A DNA stretch of 64,000 nt from an uncultured Bacteroides sp. (GTDB taxonomy: Bacteria; Bacteroidota; Bacteroidia; Cytophagales; Cyclobacteriaceae): NCBI GenBank assembly GCA_902168185.1, contig CABHOV010000073.1:186001-250000 (forward strand), given 5' to 3'. Shown piece by piece: positions 52,115-62,000 of the stretch; position 1 is the stretch's first letter, and every line of letters starts with the position of its first letter. A model generated the notes under the pieces. It was not told the origin of the DNA, did not search any database, and saw nothing but the letters and a program-made list of their open reading frames with translations. The position numbers and the translations under genes are program-made.

Positions 52115-52624
52115 TTACTTTTCAGATTCTGCTATAACTGCACTTGGAGTATCGAGTAGTGCACGCTCCTGAGGTGTTAAGCGCAGATCTTCAGAAACGG
52201 AGGCTGATGTAGGGCGTAGCAGCAGAAATCCAACTGCAGCTAAAATCGGGATGATCAGTAAATATATATTTCCAGTCAGGAAAAACACAACGCTGGCAAA
52301 CAATCCCGGTAACTCAAGACAAGCCGATCGCATCAATAAAATGCCAAGATACTTGGGCATCTTCTTTTGTAAGGATAACGAGCGGTCAATGTTGGAGAGC
52401 TGAAAGTTATAGAGAAAATGAGCTCCGGAAAATCCCAGGATCACCAGTCCAATCAATATATAGGTATATAACTGCGCGGTTTCTGCATCGTGGGCAACGG
52501 CAACTTTCCCGGAGTATACGAGTGCAAAAACAACACCTGTAAAAATCAGCATGATACCCGCTTGCGCGAAATATACCAGGTTCAGTTGTGTAAAGTATTC
52601 TTTGGAAGTAAATGTCTTTCCCAT
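52115..52624 (-). CDS. Four-helix membrane protein, function unknown
   Basis: 169 residues. Four hydrophobic segments: FAQAGIMLIFTGVVFALVYSG, YTYILIGLVILGFSGAHFLYNF, LLMRSACLELPGLFASVVFFLTG and IYLLIIPILAAVGFLLL. A short soluble C-terminus follows (LRLTPQERALLDTPSAVIAESEK). I do not recognise the family. It lies 12 nt downstream of plsC on the same strand, so it is probably in the same transcript and may belong to membrane lipid metabolism by position only. Confidence 0.7.
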   Translation of the reverse strand: MGKTFTSKEYFTQLNLVYFAQAGIMLIFTGVVFALVYSGKVAVAHDAETAQLYTYILIGLVILGFSGAHFLYNFQLSNIDRSLSLQKKMPKYLGILLMRSACLELPGLFASVVFFLTGNIYLLIIPILAAVGFLLLRPTSASVSEDLRLTPQERALLDTPSAVIAESEK

Positions 52625-52636
52625 ATACAGGTAGTG

Positions 52637-53374
52637 TTATAAATTTCGTTTAATCAAGTCTTCCATAGCTTTAAAAGTCTTTTCTTTCAAAGCCTGAACC
52701 TCAGTTCCTGTTAGTCCTTCTGTGCTGATCTCATCGCCTACGTAAATGCGTATTTTCCCTGGGCGCAGATTTATAGTACTCGGAGGCATTAACTTTCCGG
52801 CACCAATTACTACCAAGGGAAGAATCGGTCGCTGCGTATCGATAGCAATTCGAAACGCACCGTCATGAAAAGGCTGTAACAATTCCTTCGAACGATTTTG
52901 TGTTCCTTCCGCAAAGATCAATATAGAGATCCCTTGTTTTAGAAATTGTTTCAGGCGATCAATACTTTTCTTGCGGCTTTCCGGGCTCGAACGATCTACA
53001 ATAATAGTAGCTGCTTTGGCGATCCATCCAAATACAGGAATTTTAAGAAGTTCTTTTTTTGCCAGAGGTCTGAACTGCCCCGGTATAATCATTCGGATTC
53101 CAGGAATATCCAGAAATGAAGTGTGGTTGCTTATATAAATATAGGACTTGCCTTTTTTGAAATTTTCAGTGCCGTGAAATTCATAGCGGATGAAGGTAAG
53201 GATGCTGAACGTCCACGACCACAGCCACAAAAAGAAGTACCCGATATTGCCAAAGCGTTGTCCCAATAAAAAGGGCCCTATAATGCCTGGCAAGTATAAA
53301 ATCATAAAAACGGAAAACACCAGGAATACCCACACTTTGTAGAAGGTGAGAAGAATGGTCTGTACTATTTTCAA
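52637..53374 (-). CDS. plsC: 1-acyl-sn-glycerol-3-phosphate acyltransferase
   Basis: Acylates lysophosphatidic acid to phosphatidic acid in phospholipid synthesis. Motif I, SNHTSFLDIP (HxxxxD), and motif III, FAEGTQNRS (EGTR-like with Gln in place of Arg), are present, as is a IVDRSSPESRKKSI segment. I choose a TTG start at 53374 (MKIVQTILLTFYKVW, 245 aa). The frame is open to 53476, but that extension would cover the terminator of the upstream gene at 53431-53458 and lacks homology to family members I know. One N-terminal helix anchors it. Confidence 0.88.
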   Translation of the reverse strand: MKIVQTILLTFYKVWVFLVFSVFMILYLPGIIGPFLLGQRFGNIGYFFLWLWSWTFSILTFIRYEFHGTENFKKGKSYIYISNHTSFLDIPGIRMIIPGQFRPLAKKELLKIPVFGWIAKAATIIVDRSSPESRKKSIDRLKQFLKQGISILIFAEGTQNRSKELLQPFHDGAFRIAIDTQRPILPLVVIGAGKLMPPSTINLRPGKIRIYVGDEISTEGLTGTEVQALKEKTFKAMEDLIKRNL

Positions 53375-53430
53375 GATAATAATTTTAAACTTCCGCGAAA
53401 GTTCTGAAAGTTTAGGGAAGATGCAAGAAT

Positions 53431-53458
53431 AAAAAAAGCCAGCGGTGAGGCTGGCTTT
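53431..53458 (-). terminator. Intrinsic terminator of the oxidoreductase gene
   Basis: On the minus strand AAAGCCAGC, a 6-nt loop (CTCACC), GCTGGCTTT and then a run of seven T. A textbook terminator 22 nt after the stop codon at 53481. Confidence 0.85.
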
Positions 53459-53480
53459 AAAATATTCAGGAATCAATTAT

Positions 53481-54818
53481 TTAAGAGATAAAATACTTCG
53501 TCACACCAGGTGCTGCAACCGGATAGAATCCATTAGCATCGGGCTTAACCGGAGGCTCTGCATCCCATGCATAAGTCGATGGCATAATGTTAAGGCCCGA
53601 GGTTATAGCCTTATCCCAGTCGATCACTTCACCGGTATAGGTTGCGAGGCGACCCATAATTGCTGTCATCGTAGACTTCGCACCATTCTCTGCGTCAGCA
53701 AATTTATATTCACCTTTTGCAATGGCGGCAAACAACTCATCGTGCTCAGTTTGATACGGATTGTTCTCGTCTTTTTTATCATACTTATACCGTACTTTTC
53801 CTTTGCTATAGATTTCGGCAGCACCACATTTTACATGACCCTTCGTGCCCACGAGGTACTCATCTACTTTTGCATATGTACCTTTAATGTGACGGCACTG
53901 ACTGTTGAGTATAGAACCATCCGCATATTGAAACTCTACATAGTGGTGATCGAAGATCTCACCATATTCTTTACCGGTACGAACCTGGCGTCCGCCCATG
54001 CCCTGAGCCTTTACAGGATATCCTCCCTTGAACCAGTTCATCACATCGATGTTGTGAATATGTTGTTCGTTAATGTGATCACCACACAGCCAGTTGAAAT
54101 AATACCAGTTGCGCATCTGGTACTCCATTTCAGTTTGTCCGGGCTGGCGCATCTTTACCCATACACCGTCATTGTTCCACCATGCTTGTCCGGATGTGAT
54201 CTCTCCGATCATTCCATCCTGCACACGCTTATATAGTTCGCGATATGAATTCTGATAATGACGTTGCAGACCCACTACTACATTTAGTTTTTTAGCTTTT
54301 GCTTCTGCGGCAGCAGCCAATACAGTTTGAACACCTGCAGGATCTGTTGCTACAGGCTTCTCCATGAATACATGTTTATTTTGCTTTACAGCTTCCGTAA
54401 AATGTATAGGACGGAATCCCGGAGGTGTTGTCAATATCACAACATCTGCCAAGGGAATTGCTTTTTTATACGCATCAAAACCAACAAACTTGGTCTCTTC
54501 TGTTACGGTAACTTTTGCTCGTACATTTCCTTCTTCAGAGTTCTCATCGGTAAGCGCATTATAGCATTCATCGAGGCGATCGCGAAAAGCATCCGCCATC
54601 GCTACGAGTTTTACATTTTGCTTGGTGAGCAACGCTTGCATCGCAGCACCAGTACCACGTCCTCCGCAGCCAATCAAGGCTACTTTAATAGTATCATCAG
54701 TGGAAGTAAAGTATCCTGCATTTGATAAAAATGGCATAGCCATTAATCCTCCGGTAACCAGCGCAGAATTCTTTACAAAGTTTCTGCGGCTGATCGTTGA
54801 GTCGTCTTTTGCTTTCAT
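53481..54818 (-). CDS. Tat-exported Gfo/Idh/MocA-family oxidoreductase
   Basis: 445 residues. A twin-arginine signal (SRRNFVKNSALVTGGLMAMPFL) sends it to the periplasm. The dehydrogenase part has the NAD(P) fold (IKVALIGCGGRGTGAAMQAL), DVVILTTPPGFRPIHFTEAVKQNKHVFMEKPVATDPAG with the EKP motif, and the C-terminal alpha/beta domain. Secreted Gfo/Idh/MocA enzymes act on sugars or sugar-like compounds and some are glycosidases with tightly held NAD. The GMGGRQVRTGKEYGEIFDHHYVEF loop carries the His pair often found at the active site. Substrate unknown. Confidence 0.9.
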   Translation of the reverse strand: MKAKDDSTISRRNFVKNSALVTGGLMAMPFLSNAGYFTSTDDTIKVALIGCGGRGTGAAMQALLTKQNVKLVAMADAFRDRLDECYNALTDENSEEGNVRAKVTVTEETKFVGFDAYKKAIPLADVVILTTPPGFRPIHFTEAVKQNKHVFMEKPVATDPAGVQTVLAAAAEAKAKKLNVVVGLQRHYQNSYRELYKRVQDGMIGEITSGQAWWNNDGVWVKMRQPGQTEMEYQMRNWYYFNWLCGDHINEQHIHNIDVMNWFKGGYPVKAQGMGGRQVRTGKEYGEIFDHHYVEFQYADGSILNSQCRHIKGTYAKVDEYLVGTKGHVKCGAAEIYSKGKVRYKYDKKDENNPYQTEHDELFAAIAKGEYKFADAENGAKSTMTAIMGRLATYTGEVIDWDKAITSGLNIMPSTYAWDAEPPVKPDANGFYPVAAPGVTKYFIS

Positions 54819-54909
54819 AGGCGATGGTTTGTGTTTTGTTTGAGCTGTATTCGTATTGGTTCTAATAGTATAGACAGTTTACAGGGGCCTTTCCCTGAAC
54901 CGCTTATCA

Positions 54910-55860
54910 CTATTTTAAATAAGAAGCATAGAATTTTTCAATCTCTTCCTTGGATGGTTGTTGCAACGGCCGTGCAATCCGGAATCCCATATACATTCCA
55001 TCCGTAAGCCACCAGCGACTTTTAGGAATTTGTGGATCGCGCTTGTTCCATTCTGCACTGGAAGGTATACGATTTGTGCAACGTAATGCGTCAGGCTCAT
55101 CGAGGTACGATCCTCCGCGCGACACACGCGGATACTTACCGGCTGGTGGTGTGGACGGATCTTTCGCTCCATCGGAAAGTTTTTCATAGATGGTAGCATC
55201 GTATTGATCAAGCGTCCACTCGGTTAAGTTGCCCAGCATATCATATAGTCCCCACGCATTGGGCTTCAATTGCATTACCTTATGATACTTGCCAGCACTG
55301 TTACTTTTAAAGAAGCCATACTCTTGCAAACTTTTCGGATCGTTGCTGATGGTTGAGCTTCCTGCGCGACATGCATATTCCCATTCAGCTTCTGTGGGTA
55401 GACGATAAAATATACCGGTCTGCTCATATAGCCATTTGCAATACATGATACCAGCTTGCTGACTCATACTGTTGGCGGGTTGCTTCGGGTCGCGTCCCAT
55501 GCCCCAGGTAAGATCTATATATTGCGCCGTGGGCCGCGATACTGCATCTACTGCTATAGCTTTTGTTTGTGGCACAGCCATGTTTTTAAAGAAAGCATCC
55601 CACTCTGCAAAAGTTACTTCGTGTTCTTCCATCCAGAATGCTGAGAGCTCTACTTTTTTCTGCGGTGTTTCATCCTGCTCTTTTTTGCTGTCATTCGGAG
55701 CACTGCCAATTGTAAAAGATCCTGCAGGTATAGCAACCATTTTGAATTTTACTTCCGTGCCCGGGATGGCTTGCTCGTATGTTTCAAAAGTTTGTGCCGA
55801 TAGATTAAATGTAAATGCTGAGAGCAGAAAGCTGAAAGCCAAAAATTTATGATGGCGCAT
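54910..55860 (-). CDS. SUMF1/formylglycine-generating-enzyme-fold protein
   Basis: 316 residues from the ATG at 55860 (a TTG 21 nt upstream is the alternative), with a signal peptide (MRHHKFLAFSFLLSAFTFNLSAQ). The SUMF1 fold is clear: MVAIPAGSFTIGSAPND, VELSAFWMEEHEVTFAEWDAFF, YRLPTEAEWEYACRAGSST, AWGLYDMLGNLTEWTLD, and VSRGGSYLDEPDALRCTNR with MGFRIARP at the end. The paired active-site cysteines of true sulfatase-activating enzymes are not evident, and no sulfatase is in view. It may be one of the many secreted SUMF1-like proteins of this phylum (GldJ/GldK type included). Confidence 0.85.
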   Translation of the reverse strand: MRHHKFLAFSFLLSAFTFNLSAQTFETYEQAIPGTEVKFKMVAIPAGSFTIGSAPNDSKKEQDETPQKKVELSAFWMEEHEVTFAEWDAFFKNMAVPQTKAIAVDAVSRPTAQYIDLTWGMGRDPKQPANSMSQQAGIMYCKWLYEQTGIFYRLPTEAEWEYACRAGSSTISNDPKSLQEYGFFKSNSAGKYHKVMQLKPNAWGLYDMLGNLTEWTLDQYDATIYEKLSDGAKDPSTPPAGKYPRVSRGGSYLDEPDALRCTNRIPSSAEWNKRDPQIPKSRWWLTDGMYMGFRIARPLQQPSKEEIEKFYASYLK

Positions 55861-56068
55861 AGTATATGATGTCTTCTTCAAAGTTTTATTTTTTATGGGC
55901 GTTGAAGATAGAAAATGGAAAGGGGATAGGCAAAATTAATTATACAGTAGGGAATGCAAGTATATTTTGTTGAATGACAGCGTCAAATGATGGCCGTGCG
56001 TTTTCTTAAATGACAGAATAGATCAGGAGGATCAGCATTTATACTATTTTTTTTACACAGAATTAGCA

Positions 56069-56983
56069 TCATCTGTTCTTACGAATGATTTGTTTCAGGG
56101 CAGGCTCTACTGCAATTCGATGAGAGCCACCAAATACAACGAATACCCTATCGTATTTATTTAGTGCTTCATCAATCTTTTTCAGCAATGCATGATCCCT
56201 TACTTCTTTCGTAGCACGCCCCACGTTGCCAAATATACCCTCATCGATCAGGTAATACTCATGTACCTCCAGTAAGCTGTCCAAAACTAGTTCCTGGTTT
56301 AGGTGATGCTTGTAAAGTTTCTGCAGGTATGGAAAAGACTTTTCCTCATCGGTAAGTATAAATTTTGAACGATCCAGGTATGCTATAAATTTTTTCTGAT
56401 AGGCTTCTTCCAGCGTCATCTCGTTGTAGCGTCCATGCTTGTATGGATTCAGAAATCTCTCGACAGCCATGTATAGGTGTATCTGATCTTTCGGGATAGT
56501 CTTTTGTAATGCCGCGAATTCTTCCTGATCATCCATATCGCCATTGAGCATTTTTATATGGGCCTCATCACATAAATATTTCAGGCACCCCGTCTCACCA
56601 TCGTGGCGAACGGCAGAATCAAGAGAAGGGTATATTCGGTCTTCCGGTATTTGCCCGCCTTCATTAAAAGCTATTTCAGGGTTTGCCTCTTTAAATACCT
56701 TCTCTATTAATGTGAACTGCGGATCTCCAACACTGCGGCCGTGGGAAGCCCCAATGAACACAAGTCTTTTCTTGCCATTGGTAAGATCGGTATAGGGTAT
56801 AGTATATGCCCCGGTAGAATCAAGTTCTCCTTGCATTTTTGCATTCAAGGTATCCAGGTATTTTCGTACGGTAAGATAGTCTCGAGTTATATAGGTTGTG
56901 TCGGAAATGCCAGACTCCAGATTTTTTTGCTTGCACGATGCGATTGCTATACATAGAATAAGGAGCGTGAGAGAGGTTTTCAT
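56069..56983 (-). CDS. TraB/GumN-like lipoprotein
   Basis: 304 residues from the ATG at 56983, which begins a lipoprotein signal (MKTSLTLLILCIAIASC). The body opens with LVFIGASHGRSVGDPQFTLIEKVFKEANPEIAFNEGG and ends in YDRVFVVFGGSHRIAVEPALKQI, the two His-bearing strands expected of the TraB/TIKI superfamily of metal-dependent proteases/hydrolases. A cysteine-bearing DGETGCLKYLCDEAHIKM segment lies between. Substrate and activity are unknown; the family call is moderate. Confidence 0.6.
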   Translation of the reverse strand: MKTSLTLLILCIAIASCKQKNLESGISDTTYITRDYLTVRKYLDTLNAKMQGELDSTGAYTIPYTDLTNGKKRLVFIGASHGRSVGDPQFTLIEKVFKEANPEIAFNEGGQIPEDRIYPSLDSAVRHDGETGCLKYLCDEAHIKMLNGDMDDQEEFAALQKTIPKDQIHLYMAVERFLNPYKHGRYNEMTLEEAYQKKFIAYLDRSKFILTDEEKSFPYLQKLYKHHLNQELVLDSLLEVHEYYLIDEGIFGNVGRATKEVRDHALLKKIDEALNKYDRVFVVFGGSHRIAVEPALKQIIRKNR

Positions 56984-57069
56984 ACTCCAAGATATAAAAA
57001 TTAGCACATGAGGCAATAGCGCGCGATATGGAGGAAGGCGTTAGGGTAAATATACCCTAACGCTAAGTT

Positions 57070-57648
57070 CTATTTCTTTACGCAAATGACTATGCCGGTA
57101 GACCACATTTGCTTGGTTAGCAATAAGTCATCTCTGGTTCCAAGATAGTCAACAAGGTTGATAGCTTTTTCGTGATGCCCCTCCGGCCAGTTGGGTTGTG
57201 GGAGCATGTCATCAATAATATATAGACCGCCTTTGTTTAGCATCGCGAGTACTTCATCCAGCAGAAGATACTTGCCATGCCATGTATCTGCGAATATATA
57301 GTCGAACTTTTGTTCTCTGTTCGAATTAACCCAGTGATCTCCATCGGCAGAGACGAGATTTAAACGACTGTCATTTCCGAGAAATTTGTTCGCGACTTCC
57401 AGAAGCTTATCGTCATTGTCGAGTGAGATCAGTGATGACGCATCATCCATGCCGTCCAGTATCCATGCCGTTGACAGCCCTGTTCCGGTACCAAGCTCAA
57501 GAAATTTACCCGCTGGCTTAGATGCTGCCAGTGTGCGCAGCAGTGAACATGTAAGTACATCAGAAGCCATTGTAAAGCCCAGCGCTTTAGTGGCCTGATC
57601 GATGCTTGTGTAAGCCCTCGGTAATTGCTGATTAATTTCTGAAGTCAT
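57070..57648 (-). CDS. Class I SAM-dependent O-methyltransferase-like protein
   Basis: 192 residues. The SAM-binding core is complete: FLELGTGTGLSTAWILDGM (motif I), SLISLDNDDKLLEVANKFLG, LNLVSADGDHWV and FDYIFADTWHGKYLLLDEVLAML (motif with the metal-site-like Asp), then GGLYIIDDMLP. This resembles bacterial catechol O-methyltransferase-type enzymes that need Mg2+. The substrate is not predictable. It is the most upstream gene of a minus-strand group and is divergent from the regulator at 58061. Confidence 0.85.
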   Translation of the reverse strand: MTSEINQQLPRAYTSIDQATKALGFTMASDVLTCSLLRTLAASKPAGKFLELGTGTGLSTAWILDGMDDASSLISLDNDDKLLEVANKFLGNDSRLNLVSADGDHWVNSNREQKFDYIFADTWHGKYLLLDEVLAMLNKGGLYIIDDMLPQPNWPEGHHEKAINLVDYLGTRDDLLLTKQMWSTGIVICVKK

Positions 57649-58060
57649 GGGAGTATGTGTGTTGTGGGTTGGGTTGATGTTTTAGCTAACCTTTAAATAT
57701 ACATACTGTGCTATATATACCTATACCTGGCACCGTTTTGTTTAAGAATTTGTTGACGAGCCTTACAAACGTTTTGGAGGGTGTGAGGGCGCTTATCATA
57801 CTTCTAATCACTTAAGACCATCATCGAAAGAGCGAGCATTTATAGCGTCATGATGTTTTTTGTGTCCCAAGCTTAAAATATACTTTAGTTTACCTTTAAA
57901 ATAATCAAAGGATAATTGTAGATGATAAAACACAAAAAATTATCAGCGCTCCACAAAAATGCTATAGCAGGAATACATGTTTGTCCAAATTGTACCATCC
58001 CCCCGGAAGTGTGACGTTGGCATAAACATTAGTCAAGGGAAGAAAATCTAAGTTGCTTGT
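57649..58060. other. 412-nt intergenic region before the NarL-type regulator
   Basis: Low-GC sequence between divergent genes. I see a weak stem (TGATAA/TTATCA, about 57921-57943) and a TACCTTTA near 57890 that matches seven of eight bases of the -7 box. No RNA gene is apparent. Confidence 0.35.
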
Positions 58061-58699
58061 ATGAGGAGAATCAAAAAGAGAGTATTGATTGTGGACAATA
58101 GCTCGCTCTTAAAGGAAAGTATTCTGGAAGCGAAAGATCAAATCACAGACTATAATATTGTTGGCTTTTTCAAGGATGTAAACAGTGCTTACCTGTCATT
58201 CCCAAAAACATGTCCTGAGATTGTCGTTATCAGCATTCATGAGCAAGACGATGTACTGCTGCCTTCAATTGCTAAAATTAAAAATCAATATCCTTCCATT
58301 AAAATATTAATTCAATCTGATCTGGATGACGATAATTTTATTTTTGAACTACTTACAATTGGTCTTGCAGGATTCGTGAATCAGAATCATACCTGGTCGG
58401 AAGTTAAAAAGTGCCTTGATGAAGTTGTCGCAGGATTTTGCCCTACCAGTCCGATGATTACAAAAATTATTTTTGAAGCCTTCCAGCTGAATCGGTATTC
58501 TGAATTGTCACACCGGCAGAATGAGATCCTCAAGCTAATGGTTTTGGGAGGCACCAGTAATAGTATAGCCGGGAAACTGCACATCTCTAAAGAAACAGCT
58601 AAAACACACATGAAGAATATATATCGTAAACTTCATGTACACTCCAAGGAACAAGCTTTATCAAAAGCGATTGAAGACAAGCTTATACTCTTAATTTAA
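58061..58699 (+). CDS. NarL/FixJ-type regulator with a receiver lacking the phospho-acceptor
   Basis: 212 residues. The C-terminal LuxR helix-turn-helix is intact (LSHRQNEILKLMVLGGTSNSIAGKLHISKETAKTHMKNIYRKLHV). The N-terminal receiver fold is recognisable (KKRVLIVDNSSLLKESIL), but the position where PDvVLlDi carries the acceptor Asp reads PEIVVISI: Ser58 replaces Asp. The conserved Lys in the GYLLK motif is also gone (GFVNQN). It should therefore work without phosphorylation. No histidine kinase is nearby. The second SusC/D pair follows 328 nt downstream and is its likely target, by context only. Confidence 0.88.
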   Translation: MRRIKKRVLIVDNSSLLKESILEAKDQITDYNIVGFFKDVNSAYLSFPKTCPEIVVISIHEQDDVLLPSIAKIKNQYPSIKILIQSDLDDDNFIFELLTIGLAGFVNQNHTWSEVKKCLDEVVAGFCPTSPMITKIIFEAFQLNRYSELSHRQNEILKLMVLGGTSNSIAGKLHISKETAKTHMKNIYRKLHVHSKEQALSKAIEDKLILLI

Positions 58700-59027
58700 C
58701 GTGTGCTAATTCAATGTGTGCGAGTCATGATCCTTTGACTCGTTTAATGTCCTTTGTTTTTTAAAGCATAGGATATCCTTGTTATATATGCAGAAAGGGT
58801 ATTCTATGTTAAATAAAGGTTGTTCTTTCAAACAGCTAAGACTTCCATATGCAGTTGACTAACCCCATTTAAATTCGAGTCTCAACAAGTATAATGTAAA
58901 TCAAAAAATACCCTGCGGAGTGGTAGTGTTTGATATTATCACTACCAAGCCAGGTATGAAATTGCAACCTGCTGCTTTTTATATCTCCTGTTTTTTTAAA
59001 GCTTTATATACATTAATCTAAACGAGT
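58700..59027. other. 328-nt leader region of the second SusC/D operon
   Basis: Contains the half-site AATGTGTGCG (58713-58722), the terminator of the regulator gene at 58721, and a hairpin TGGTAGTG/CACTACCA with an 11-nt loop (58921-58947). No perfect -33/-7 pair is seen. The hairpin might be a regulatory RNA element or the site for a dimeric regulator. Confidence 0.4.
58721..58746 (+). terminator. Hairpin terminator of the NarL-type gene
   Basis: CGAGTCA (58721-58727) with TGACTCG (58736-58742), an 8-nt loop, then TTTAAT. It lies 21 nt after the stop codon, and its left arm overlaps the last two bases of the AATGTGTGCG half-site. Confidence 0.55.
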
Positions 59028-62000
59028 ATGAAGAGACTTATACTATTGTGTATGGCCTCGCTAATGCTTCAGGGGAGTATTGCGTGGGCGCAGGGAAGAA
59101 CAGTAACAGGTACAATTACATCAGTAGAAGATGGGAGCCCTATACCGGGAGTCAACATCCTGCAGGAGGGAACTACCAATGGTACTGTTTCAGATGTGAA
59201 CGGAGTCTACTCAATCACTTTGTCACCCGGGAGTGAGACTTTGGTTTTTAGTTTTATAGGGTATCAAACAGTAACCGAGAGTATAGGCGATCGGTCGGAA
59301 GTAAATGTGAAGCTCCCTATAGATGCAAAACAATTAACAGAAGTAGTGGTAACGGCACTCGGTATAGAGCGCGAAACGAAAGCGTTGGGATACTCTGTGC
59401 AGGAAGTGAAAGGGGAGAGCCTGACCCGTGTAAAAGAGACTAACGTTGTCAATAGTTTACAAGGCAAAGTTGCAGGTGTACAGGTGCAAGGAAACCAAGG
59501 TGCACTCGGGGGTTCTTCGCGCATTCTGATACGCGGCTCACGCTCTATCGCAAATGAAAATCAACCGCTCTTCGTTGTCGATGGTGTTCCATTGGACAAT
59601 TCAAATTTTAACTCTACGGATGTACAACGCGGAGCAGGCGGATACGATTATGGTAACGCTGCGCAGGATATAAATCCAGAAGATATAGAATCGCTAACGG
59701 TTTTGAAAGGTCCCAGTGCTGCTGCCCTCTATGGAAACAGAGCTGCTAATGGTGTTATCATCATCACCACTAAAAAAGGAACAACACGCAAGGGTGTTGG
59801 CATTGATGTAAGCTCAGATATACAGCTACAGGATATACTTGTATTGCCCGACTATCAAAATTCTTATGGTGGTGGAGCCGGACCTTTTCAGCAGAATGCA
59901 CAAGGTGAAGATATAGTAGCCTTTGGTGTGGATGAGAGCTGGGGCCCCGCGTTGGATGGAAGGCCGGTAAGACAGTACTATAGCTACTATCCTGAATTTC
60001 CGGAGTTCTATAATAAAACAACTCCGTGGGAAGCGCATCCGGATAACGTAAAAGATTTTTACCAGCTTGGAATCCAGAATAGTAATTCTATAGCACTCAC
60101 CGGTGGAAATGAGAAAGGAACGTTTCGCCTTGCCTATACGAACTTAAATGCTCGTGGTATAATGCCTAACAGCGAGCTTGATCGCAATACTATAAATTTT
60201 AACGGCTCATTAAACCTTACCAGTAAACTGAGTGCTTCGGTAGGCGTTAACTATATAAATTCAGAAGCAACGGGAAGGCCAGAGCAAGGATACTCGGATG
60301 TCATTGTACAATTCAATAGCTTCGGTCAGCGTCAGGTTGATATGGATATACTGGACCGTTACTGGATTACGCCAACCGGTGAACAGGTGTCCTGGAACAG
60401 ACGGAACGAAACGATAGCAAGACCCCTATATTCTGATAACCCATACTGGATCAGAAGAAAGAATTATCAGAACGATGGACGCGAACGCTTTTATGGTAAC
60501 GTAGGTGTCACCTATAAATTTACAGACTGGCTTAGTCTGACAGGTCGCGTATTGAATGATTATTATGTAGATCGGAGAGAGGAGCGAACTGCGAATGGTT
60601 CCGTGTCGCAATCCTTTTATTCAACAGCGGTGCGCGAAGTACGTGAAACAAATGCGGATCTTATCCTTACGTTTAACCGGGATATAACAGAAGATATATC
60701 GCTTACTGCTTTTGTCGGTGGGAACACCCGCGTAAACCAGTATAATCTTGATGCAGGACAAACCGTTGGTGGATTAAGTGTTCCTGATTTTTTTAACCTG
60801 CAGAATTCAATGCAGCGTCCTACCATTACAGACAATACAAGTAAACGAAGAATCAACAGTGTATTCGGAAGTGTTTCCGTAGGTATAAACGACCTGGTAT
60901 ATATCGATGGTACATTGCGTAACGACTGGTCATCTACATTGCCATCCGGCAATAATTCATTCTTGTATCCTTCAATCAGCACAAGCTTCGTGTTCAGCTC
61001 ACTGCCGCTTTTTGAAAGTTCAGAAGCTATATCTCTTGGTAAAATAAGAGCCAGCTATGCAGAAGCGGGTAATGATACAGATCCATATCGTACAGGACTT
61101 ACTTATGAGCCGCAATCAAATTTTGGAGCGAATCCTAGTTTCAGAGTTCCTGTAACACGTAACAACCTTAATCTGCAGCCAGAGAAAACCAAATCGTACG
61201 AGCTCGGATTTGACTTGCGTTTTTTTGATAATCGTCTGAATGCAGATGTTACATACTATAACACAACATCAACCGATCAGATCTTCCAGGTTCCGGTGAG
61301 CGGTGCCTCCGGGTATACATCGCAGATTGTAAATGCCGGAAAGGTAACGAACAAAGGTATAGAAGTAGCTTTGTCCGGAGCGCCTGTTGTTAGTGATGAT
61401 TTCCGGTGGGATATATCTGTTAACTGGTCAAGGAACAGAAATAAACTGGTAGAGCTTACTCCGGGTATTGAAAATTACCGCATCGCGACCGGACCGTTTG
61501 CTGCTACCATTGACGCACGTGTAGGCCAGCCGTTGGGTGTTATTACCGGAGTAGACTATGTTTATGATGATAACGGAAATAAAGTAGTAGACGAAAACGG
61601 TGTATATGAATTCTCATCATCCCTGGTGCCACTCGGTACTGTGCTCGCGGACTGGACTGGCGGATTAAACAATTCCTTTACTTACAAGGGCATCAACCTA
61701 AGCGCATTGATTAGTGCGCAATGGGGAGGCAGCCTTTACTCTCTTACCAGCACCTTCGGTAAATATAGCGGCATGATGGAAGAAACCGTTGAGGGAAACA
61801 TTCGTCAGCAGTATATGATTGTTAATGGAGTGAAGGAAGATGATGAAGGTAATTATGTTCCGAACGATATTGAAATCAGTCCCGTAGATTTCTTCGCCTC
61901 TATGTTTGGCCATGGCAAAGCCTTCGTTTACGATGCAAGTTTTATAAAACTCAGGGAGGTTTCGCTCGGGTATACTTTGCCGACTTCCGTAACGGGCAAG

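Noticed and set aside
53375-53476. Longer PlsC start at 53476
   Set aside because: It would put coding sequence over a textbook terminator of the upstream gene; the TTG at 53374 gives the family length.
53445-54236. 263-residue plus-strand frame opposite the Gfo/Idh/MocA gene
   Set aside because: Long only because of codon use in the real gene; Cys/His/Ile-rich with no recognisable fold.
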